From contig JADKDT010000003.1 of NCBI GenBank assembly GCA_016714465.1, forward strand, positions 1 to 64,000: a DNA stretch of 64,000 bases. Reading direction: 5' to 3'. This DNA is from Candidatus Brachythrix odensensis (lineage in GTDB: Bacteria > Chloroflexota > Anaerolineae > J036 > Brachytrichaceae). The notes beneath the pieces were generated by a model. That model saw only the letters and a program-made list of their open reading frames with translations, was not told the DNA's origin and made no database searches. Made by a program: the position numbers and the translations under genes. Positions within the stretch are counted from its first letter, which is position 1. Each line of letters starts with the position of its first letter. Shown piece after piece: positions 51,397 through 58,800 of this stretch.

Positions 51397-52880
51397 ATGT
51401 CAAACCCAAAGAAAGCCTACTATGTGGTCAATCAGGTGTTGTTTCATTTCGAGGCCCCGGATGGGAAACCGGTTTTTCCTTTGGATGAGAGTAATACAGA
51501 TACGCCCGTTCCGGAAGAAATACTGACCCAGTTCGAGAAGGGGTTCGAAGTCAAGTTTCAAACGACAAAACAGCGCGCAATCCCACTTTCCGGCAAGAAG
51601 GCTCGCGGGTTTGTCCGACTTGAGATGATGGCCACACGTCGCATCTCAGTGGCTCAATATGTCACGGAAATGACAGATAGGATTGTGAATCCCCATGGCC
51701 ATTTCGAATTCTCAACTAAGGATGGCCGGAAATTGTGGCTGATTGGTGTTGCGCCAAACTGGCTTTGCGGTACCACACAGGGAACATCGATCGGTATCGG
51801 CGGGCCGGGCACCCAACCAGTGTTTAGTCACAGGAGTATCACCACTCAACCGTCGATCACGTGGCCAAGTTTTCGTTCCCCTACATTCAGAGGAGGAGAA
51901 GTTGCCGTGCGAACGGTACATGTGTTTGTCCTGGATACTGTACCCGAAGATGTGGGCAAATCTGGTGGACCGCAGAGGCCGAACTTCGATAGCGCCCACA
52001 AGCCTTCTTCGGACGCGCTGGTGATTGAGGATCCACCGGGCTATCCGGTCAAAATTGGAGACCCGACTGCCGACGACAAACATATGCCCGAGCACGGCAC
52101 ATTCATCGCTGGCATTATTGGCACAATTGCTCCAAGCGCGAAAATCCACCTTGTCCAAGTGCTGAATAATCACGGCATCGGCAGCGTTGAGTCAATTGCA
52201 GCAGGTTTTGCGTTGGTGCGGGATGCGCAAGCGCGGGAATTCGCGGGTGCTCCTTGTCTTATCAACTGCAGCTTTGCAGTTGCTGTCCCCGTCATTCAGG
52301 ACCCGGCACCAACAGGTCCCAATGCCAGACTCCAAGCGCATGATGTGACGGATCTGGACGTTAACAACAAAGATCCGAATCAAATCAGCAGCAGTCATGA
52401 CTTGTTTCATGATATCGCTGATCTCGCTTTGCCTAACCCTTACAAGTGCGGGATTGTGGCGGCAGCCGGCAACGACTCAGAATCTGCCCGCCCGCCAGAA
52501 ACCTTGCCATTCATGGCGGAGTGCCCCTGCGCGCCTTGATACCGTACTTGGTGTGGGTGCGTTGGACAAATCCGGAATGCGCGCAAACTTCTCAAATGCA
52601 CCCGACAATCCAGCAGCAATCGGCCTAATGACCCTAGGTAGCCTGGTTGGTCCGATGTTTGACATCGACAACAATGCAATGGATTTTGCCGAGTGGGGAG
52701 GGACTTCATTTGCGACCCCTGTCATCACTGGCTTGATTGCGAAGCTGATGGGGGAGTACGGGTTTGATTTTTCCGGGCGCGGTGGCGGAATTGCGGAATG
52801 CAGAGCCCGTGCCGTTTGACGCAATTCGTAATCTGGAGCCCATGACCGGTGGTGAGATCGTCAAGGTTACCCAGCCATAG
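51397..52880 (+). pseudogene. Subtilisin-like (S8) protease, two +1 frameshifts
   Basis: The joined protein is about 493 residues. A novel N-terminal domain of ~170 residues starts MSNPKKAYYVVNQVLFHFEA. The S8 catalytic residues are Asp180 (VHVFVLDTVPED), His233 (PEHGTFIAGIIG), the oxyanion Asn (LINCSF) and Ser in EWGGTSFATPVITGLIAKLM. The first break, near 52530, has CCCC where CCC restores ECPARLDTVLGVGALDKSG. The second, near 52772, has TTTTT where TTTT restores DFPGAVAELRNAEPVPFDAI and the natural stop TAG at 52878-52880. The catalytic Ser lies after the first break. No signal peptide is seen. AGGAG precedes ATG 51397, and the gene is in the CHAT operon. Both breaks look like homopolymer errors. 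Confidence 0.75.
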
Positions 52881-52910
52881 CGATTGATATTTCGATCCAT
52901 CGCCCGACTC

Positions 52911-52954
52911 GCGCAGACCTGACAGGTTGGTAATCCAACCTGTCAGGTCTGCGC
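52911..52954. terminator. Perfect 20-bp hairpin after the S8 gene
   Basis: GCGCAGACCTGACAGGTTGG, TAAT loop, and the exact complement, 30 bases past the S8 stop. It has no U-tract, but its strength and position suggest the end of the CHAT-S8 transcript. Confidence 0.7.
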
Positions 52955-52991
52955 GGTCTTCCGCGCCCTCTCTAGTTTTCCTCTCGCCTCT

Positions 52992-53018
52992 GTGATATCC
53001 CGCCCTCTCCCGCGTTCA
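52992..53018 (+). promoter_or_regulatory. Sigma-specific promoter candidate for lipoprotein 53106
   Basis: GTGATAT (52992-52998), 12 bases, CGCGTTCA (53011-53018). Downstream CTTGGCATACCGATGACGC also matches the third lipoprotein promoter (TTTGGCAAACCGGTGACGC) without gaps. Confidence 0.68.
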
Positions 53019-53105
53019 CTTGGCATACCGATGACGCGCCAATGACCGAAAGAAGCGCGCTCATCAACAACCCGGCGCCAAGGCGTCAACCATCAGGAGA
53101 ATGCC

Positions 53106-54143
53106 GTGAACACGCACGAGAAGGATTCCGCCAAGACCATCCATCGAATCGCCCCGATCGCGACCGCGCTGTCGGTGATGCTGCTGGCTGCCTGCAGCGT
53201 CCCCGTCCAGGTCCCCATCCAGTCGAAGCCGCAACAGCCGCCGGCTTTCGTCGATGAACTCAAGCAGAAGCTGCCGAACTCGGCTCAGCAGGGCAGTGTC
53301 TCCCCTCGGTTCAATCCGTTGGACGACAACAAGCTCGAACTGCCGGTCGCCGCGCCGGCGATCGTGCCCGAGGTCGTTTGGCCCGCCCGTGGCGCCGGGG
53401 ACTTCGAGATGGCTAGTCCCGCGCCGGCGATCGTGCCCGAGGTCGTTTGGCCCGCCCGTGGCGCCGGGGACTTCGAGATGGCTAGTCCCGCGCCGGAGAT
53501 CGTGCCGGTGGTCGTTTGGCCTGCCCGTGGCGCCGGGGACTTCGAGACGGCCACTGCCGCGCCGCCCATCTACTGGCACAGCGTGGGGGTCGATGAGCGC
53601 GAGTTGAATCCGCCCGTGGCCGCCCCCGCCAGCATCCAGGCCCGCGAGGACGTCCACGATCGGCATCCTTCGCTTCTCGGGGCAGTGGCCTCAAACCCGA
53701 AGGCGGAAGAAGGGGACTTTGACCGTCTGCCGCGGTTGACTCCGATCGTGCCTGTGCCGAACCCAAAGGCCGGCGAGGACCTGCGCGATCGTCACCCGCA
53801 GTTGTTCGCCGGCGGGCCGCGGGTGAATCTGCGCGCTGACGAAGGCCTGATCGATCGCCATCCGCCGTCGCTGTCCGACCCGGCGTTGGTTGGCCCGACC
53901 GCTGAAGACAACGTCATCGCGCAGAACCCGCGTCGGAAGAGCACAGTGCCGAAGGCGAGCCCGCAAGCTGCCAACGCCGTCAACGCGCGCCACCCGCAGA
54001 TGTATCCAGGCGGGCCGCGGGTGAACCTGCGGGCGGATGACCTGTTGAACGGCCCGGGTTCGGGCGTGAATTCTGCGCCGGCTGCCGGCGCAGAACCAAA
54101 AGACGACATGTCGTATCGGGATCCCTCCCGGAACGAGCGCTAG
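53106..54143 (+). CDS. Repeat-rich lipoprotein of the sigma/CHAT locus
   Basis: A 345-residue lipoprotein: the signal peptide ends in the lipobox LLAACS. Just after the cysteine it reads SVPVQVPIQSKPQQPP, closely matching the next gene's NGPVRVPIQPQPQAPS. Three tandem 23-residue repeats follow (AIVPEVVWPARGAGDFEMAS; DNA 53358-53564), then a series of looser ~30-residue units with DRHP and GGPRVNLRAD. The composition suggests an extended surface chain rather than an enzyme. GTG 53106 follows CAGGAGAATGCC. It has its own promoter motif and a strong terminator (54162-54201). I do not recognise the family. Confidence 0.72.
   Translation: MNTHEKDSAKTIHRIAPIATALSVMLLAACSVPVQVPIQSKPQQPPAFVDELKQKLPNSAQQGSVSPRFNPLDDNKLELPVAAPAIVPEVVWPARGAGDFEMASPAPAIVPEVVWPARGAGDFEMASPAPEIVPVVVWPARGAGDFETATAAPPIYWHSVGVDERELNPPVAAPASIQAREDVHDRHPSLLGAVASNPKAEEGDFDRLPRLTPIVPVPNPKAGEDLRDRHPQLFAGGPRVNLRADEGLIDRHPPSLSDPALVGPTAEDNVIAQNPRRKSTVPKASPQAANAVNARHPQMYPGGPRVNLRADDLLNGPGSGVNSAPAAGAEPKDDMSYRDPSRNER
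53358..53564 (+). repeat. Three tandem 69-bp coding repeats
   Basis: Units at 53358-53426 and 53427-53495 are virtually identical at the DNA level; the third (53496-53564) is slightly diverged. Such DNA identity points to recent tandem duplication within the lipoprotein gene. Confidence 0.9.
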
Positions 54144-54161
54144 TCACTGACGCGAGTCACC

Positions 54162-54201
54162 CAAAAGCCCCGAAGGACTCCAAGGTCCTTCGGGGCTTTT
54201 G
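54162..54201 (+). terminator. Intrinsic terminator after lipoprotein 53106
   Basis: AAAAGCCCCGAAGGAC pairs with GTCCTTCGGGGCTTTT over a short loop, with a T-run at the 3' side. A classic rho-independent terminator, 18 bases past the stop. Confidence 0.9.
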
Positions 54202-54222
54202 TCTAACGGCGCTGTCGCCCCC

Positions 54223-54249
54223 GTGATATCCGGCCCGCCTCCGCATTCA
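54223..54249 (+). promoter_or_regulatory. Sigma-specific promoter candidate for lipoprotein 54341
   Basis: GTGATAT (54223-54229), 12 bases, CGCATTCA (54242-54249): one change from the other copies. It starts 21 bases after the preceding terminator. Confidence 0.62.
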
Positions 54250-54340
54250 GCCTGACATATCGGCGCCCCGCAAAACGACATATTGCGATGCGTGCGCTGG
54301 CAGCCAGGCGCCGTCGGGCGCGTTTTTGGGAGGCGGCGAA

Positions 54341-54622
54341 ATGTTCTCGAACATATCGATCAACCGAATAGGGCTCGCCTTGTCTGCCCTGGCGATGGCG
54401 CTGCAGGTGGCCTGCAATGGGCCTGTTCGGGTTCCTATTCAACCTCAGCCGCAGGCGCCGTCGCACCCGGTGCTGGTCAATCCGCTTGGGCAGTTTGTCT
54501 TCGATCAGAGCCGCCCTGGCACAGGTGCCCAGTTCGCTCCAGTGCCGAGCCGGAAACCCGCGGCGGGAAAGCCCGCCGCTGAGGCCTTGCTCAATCAGCT
54601 CCTCAATTCACCAAGACGCTGA
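54341..54622 (+). CDS. Small lipoprotein of the sigma/CHAT locus
   Basis: A 93-residue lipoprotein. The signal peptide (IGLALSALAMALQVACNG) has a lipobox-like VAC at about Cys25. The mature N-terminus NGPVRVPIQPQPQAPSHP is homologous to the segment after the lipid cysteine of the 53106 protein. The rest is short and lacks known motifs (NPLGQFVFDQSRPGTGAQF). GGGAGG seven bases before ATG 54341 fixes the start. Own promoter motif and own terminator: a monocistronic unit. Function unknown. Confidence 0.7.
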   Translation: MFSNISINRIGLALSALAMALQVACNGPVRVPIQPQPQAPSHPVLVNPLGQFVFDQSRPGTGAQFAPVPSRKPAAGKPAAEALLNQLLNSPRR

Positions 54623-54655
54623 TCAACGGCCGCGCCCCGCGTGCGCGCAAAAGAT

Positions 54656-54683
54656 CCGAAGGATGATCACCTTCGGTTTTTTT
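54656..54683 (+). terminator. Intrinsic terminator after lipoprotein 54341
   Basis: CCGAAGG pairs with CCTTCGG, followed directly by seven T (54677-54683). It lies 34 bases past the stop. Confidence 0.9.
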
Positions 54684-54709
54684 GCGTTCGTCCCTGCCTT
54701 TCCTTTCGC

Positions 54710-54736
54710 GTGATATCCCACCGTCCCGCGCGTTTA
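54710..54736 (+). promoter_or_regulatory. Sigma-specific promoter candidate for hydrolase-like gene 54819
   Basis: GTGATAT (54710-54716), 12 bases, CGCGTTTA (54729-54736), again directly after a terminator. The downstream leader aligns with that of lipoprotein 53106. Confidence 0.66.
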
Positions 54737-54818
54737 TTTGGCAAACCGGTGACGCAGACAGCTGAAAGCGCTGCGATCACCGACACACAAGCGCCCTCGG
54801 GCGCAAAGGGAGGTTGCG

Positions 54819-55790
54819 ATGAACAAACAGGACAAATACAGTCTCCACATTCGTGGGCGCGCGAACGTCGCGACCCGACTTGCGCGGGCAGAATCGGCAG
54901 TCTGCATCGGCGTGCTGTTGCTGGTGGGCTGTGCGCCGGCGAGCGGCGTCGTCGTTGTCAAACCGCTGCTCGACCCCGGCCAGATGGCCTTCGCCGGCGC
55001 GGTCGACATCGGCGGGCGCAAACTCTGGCTCGAATGCGCCGGCATCGGCGATCCAACGATCGTCTTCGACGCGGGCTTGCAGCGCGGGGGATGGAAACCC
55101 GCCCGGCTGGCCGCCGAACTCTCGGCCGTGACCCGGGTGTGCTTCTACGACCGCCCGAACACTGTGGTCGGCCGCAGCGATACCGTCGCGGGCGCGCGGA
55201 CGAGCCAGGACATTGTCAACGATCTCGAGACCCTGCTGTTCGTCGCTGGCGCGCAGCCGCCGTGGATCCTCGTCGGTCATGGGTTCGGCGGGATGAACAT
55301 GACCCTGTTCGCCGCCCAGCATCCGAATCAGGTGACCGGGCTCATCCTGATGGATCCGCTGCCGCCGAACACGATTGAGCGTTGGGCGATGATGCTCGGG
55401 TTCGGCGGGGATGGCGCCAGCGCGCGTGCCTACAACCGCCCAATCGCCGACCTTGCGCGCGGCGCGGCAGAGAACATCGACCTGGCGGCCAGCGCGGACC
55501 AGCTTCGCGGCGCGCCCGGGCTCGGGCGCATGCCGGTGCGGCTGATCGCGGCCAGCCGCCCAATCGACGGATGGGTGGCTGCCTCCGAACCGCAGGTGGG
55601 CGAGCGCCTGGCCCGGGTGTGGAAGGATGATCGCGCGTTCTATGAGCGGCTCGCCCCGGGGATCCGCATCTTCGAGGTCGACGATGACAATGGGCTCACC
55701 GCGAGCGCCAGCGAGGAACTCATCCTTGACCAGGCGATCGAGCTTCTCCTCCGGTACCGCACCTGCTGCGGGCCGCTGGCGATGCGCTGA
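54819..55790 (+). CDS. Alpha/beta-hydrolase-fold lipoprotein lacking the nucleophile Ser
   Basis: A 323-residue protein with a signal anchor and lipobox LLVGC (Cys38). It has the alpha/beta-hydrolase pattern (RKLWLECAGIGDPTIVFDAG, TRVCFYDRPNTVVGRS, DIVNDLETLL, PPWILVGHGFGGMN, LILMDPLPPN). The nucleophile elbow, normally GHSFGG, reads GHGFGG (Gly155; codon GGG), so the catalytic serine is missing. It may be a binding or signalling pseudoenzyme, or a point error. GGGAGG precedes ATG 54819. It has the locus promoter motif and ends at a large hairpin. Confidence 0.78.
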   Translation: MNKQDKYSLHIRGRANVATRLARAESAVCIGVLLLVGCAPASGVVVVKPLLDPGQMAFAGAVDIGGRKLWLECAGIGDPTIVFDAGLQRGGWKPARLAAELSAVTRVCFYDRPNTVVGRSDTVAGARTSQDIVNDLETLLFVAGAQPPWILVGHGFGGMNMTLFAAQHPNQVTGLILMDPLPPNTIERWAMMLGFGGDGASARAYNRPIADLARGAAENIDLAASADQLRGAPGLGRMPVRLIAASRPIDGWVAASEPQVGERLARVWKDDRAFYERLAPGIRIFEVDDDNGLTASASEELILDQAIELLLRYRTCCGPLAMR

Positions 55791-55804
55791 CAGTAGCCAT
55801 TCAC

Positions 55805-55856
55805 GGGAGCGATATCCCCTGCCCCGGCGTACGCCGGGGCAGGGGATATCGCTCCC
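55805..55856. repeat. Perfect 52-base palindrome between convergent genes
   Basis: 26-bp arms with no loop mismatch (GGGAGCGATATCCCCTGCCC... centred on GGCGTACGCC). It separates the hydrolase-like lipoprotein from the beta-helix protein and probably terminates both. Confidence 0.9.
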
Positions 55857-55867
55857 AGGGAATAGAA

Positions 55868-58800
55868 TCAGCGCAGCAGCAACGGCATATACGCCCGCGG
55901 GGTGAGCGGGTTTCCGTCGTTGATGGTCACGCTGGCCAGGGCCGGCGCGCCGAGCGCGCTGCCGGGCTGCCCGCTCAGCTGGGCGATGAAGGTCTCCGGG
56001 CCTTCGGCCACCCCATCGTCGATGAGCCCGATCGTGATCGTGATTGCCGTCTGCCCGGCCGGCACGATCGCGATCCCCGCTGTCGCGGTGTAGTCCGAAC
56101 TGGCCGACGCCGAGCCGTCAAACGTCTGGTAGCCGACCGGGGTCCCGCTGTATGGATTGGTGGCGGTCAGGGTGATCGTCAGGACCGCGACGCCCGAGCC
56201 CTCCCAGGCGCTCGACGTGCTTGCTGAGAAGCGCGCCCGCGGGACCGTCACCGTCGTCGTGGTCGCGCTCGCATTGTTGATCGACGTGACATCCCCAACC
56301 CCGCCGATCATGGCTGAGTTGACCACCAAGAAATCGCCGGCCGCGAGCGCATTCACCACGCCGCTGAGGGTGATCACCCCGCCCGCGCCCGGCGCGAGCG
56401 GGGGCAGCCCAAACACCAGTGTCCCGCTGCCAGTCTGCGTAACTGCCATTGAGGCGGCCACGCTCACACCCGTCAACTGCGGCGGCAGGATGTCGGTGAT
56501 GACCGCGCCCGTCGCGGTGACAATCGGCGAGCTGTTCGAGAACGATAGGGTGTAGGTGATGCGTTGGCCGGGAAGGGCGTCCAGAGCGGAGGCGCTCTTG
56601 ACAAGGCCCAGGTCAGGCGCGTCGCTCTCGAAGGCGCCGACATCGCAGCGCCCGGTCCCGATCGGCTGCGGCCGGATCGTCCCGCGCTGGTCAGTCGCCA
56701 CGATGCAGTTGGCGGCCGGGATCCGGTCGATGGCGACGTTGCCTGGTGGCAGGCCGTGGGTCCAGTTCGATGCATTACTCCCGCCATTCGCGCGCAATGA
56801 GTCGAGCGACAGGCCAAACTGGTTGACCAGACTGGTGGGTGACGAGAAGTTGCACGAATTGCTGGTCTCGATGTTGTATCCGTTATCGGTTGGGAAACCG
56901 GAGCATTCGTTGCCGTTGCCCAGGCCAAGACCGACGATGGAATTGGCCACGCGCAAGACCGCCCCCGAGAACAGGATGGAAGGCGTGCCACTGATGCCGA
57001 TGTTGCGGGCGATGGTCGTCGCCGTGATCCAGCCGGAGTTCGAGCCGTTCATGACGATGCCCCCGCCATATCCGGCGAGATTGGATGATAACGTTACGTT
57101 GGAAAGCGTAATCGCCCCCGCATTCTGGATGTAGATGCCACCGCCATACGGGAATACCGGGCCGGTGGCCGAATTTGAGTAGATGGCGGTGCGCGAGATT
57201 GTCAAGTAGGACGTATCAAGGTTGATCCCGCCGCCGGCCTGTTGGCTGGCGGTGTTGGCGTAGACAGCGCTGTCGTAAATGCGGCCAGTCGTGTTGTAGA
57301 CGTAGATGCCCCCGGCGAAGCCTGCGCTGTTCCCCGAGATCACGGTGTTGGCCACCAGCGCGTTGGCGTTGAGCAGCAGCAGCCCACCCGCGAAGTTGCC
57401 TGCCGCCGAGCCCGCCTGGTTCCGGCGGACGATGCTGCTCGTAATCATGACCGACCCGGCGGCCTGCGCGCCGCCCACGTTGCCGGTAGCGATGTTGTCT
57501 TCAATCGTGACGGCCGTCGCTGTAAACGCGCCGTTGCTCAGCACACCCGCTCCGCTGCGAGCCTGGTTCTGCGCGATGCGCGTGTCGGTCAGGATCAGCG
57601 TGGCGTTCGCGTTGTAGGCGCCGCCTCCGTCGCCCACCATTGCTGTGTTGGCGCGCACGATCGAGCCGCGCAAGCTGACGAAGCCGCCGGAGTTGTTGAA
57701 GATGCCGGCGGCCGCGTCGGCGACATTGCGCTCGATCAGGCTGTCGACGACGTCCAGCGTGCCGATCTGGTTCCAGATCGCGCCGCCCAACGAACTGGCG
57801 TCAGGCAAGGCGCGATTTCCGGCGATGACGCCATTGGCGAAACGCAGCGTGCCGTTGTTGAAGATGGCGCCGGCGCCGGATGCGCCGGCGGTATTGCTCA
57901 GGATCAGGCTGTTGGTAAAGGTCGCCAGGGTGAATGTGACGCTGCCGCTGTTGTAGAGCGCCCCCGCGGAAGTGGCCGATACATTGCTGATGATGCGCGT
58001 GCCGGTGACCATCAGGGATGCGTTCCCGTTGTTCCAGATTCCCCCCGCGCCCAGGGTGATGGCGACATTGGCCGAGATCACGCTCGAGTCGATGATCAGG
58101 CTGGCCGCCCGCGCAGTGCTGGAGCTGAGAATACCCCCCGCGTTGTAAGCGCGATTGGCCTCGACCCGCACCCGGGTTAGCGACAGATCGACGCCTCGGG
58201 AGTCGATACCGCCACCGGTGGACTGGCTTTCGTTGCGCAGGATGTCGCCGTCGCTCAGGAGGGCCACACCGCCGTTCGTGACACCATTGAGTTGCAGGCC
58301 CGCCCCGCCCGCGCCGCCGCTGTTGCCGGTCGTGGCGTTGTCGTTTATCTGGAATTCCGACAGGGTGAGTGTGTAGTTGCCATAGGCGTAGACGCCCGCG
58401 CCGTAGTAGCGCGACTGGTTGTCGTTGATCGACACATCGTCGCCGTCCACGCGCATCGGGCCGGCGCCAAGGCACACGCAGATGCCGCCGCCCCCGACAC
58501 CGGCGGCAGAGTTGGCCGTCACCGTGACGCTCTTCATCGTCAGGGCGCCCGGGTCCAGATTCGAGCCAATGTATATCCCTCCGCCGCTGCCGTCGGTTGT
58601 GTTGCTGGCAACAGTTGTGCGGGTCAGCGCGGTCGCGCCATCGGCCAGCCAGGCGCCCCCGCCGAGACCCGGCGCGTAATTCTCGGCGACGACGCTGTCG
58701 CTGATGGTCTGTATCTCTGCGGCCAGCATCAACCCGCCCGCGGACCGGGCTGTGTTTGAGATCACGCGGACACGATTCAGGCTCAGTTCCGCCCCAAAGG

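Noticed and set aside
53358..53564. Tandem repeats considered as a CRISPR-like array
   Set aside because: The units are contiguous, in frame and without spacers; they are coding repeats of a lipoprotein.
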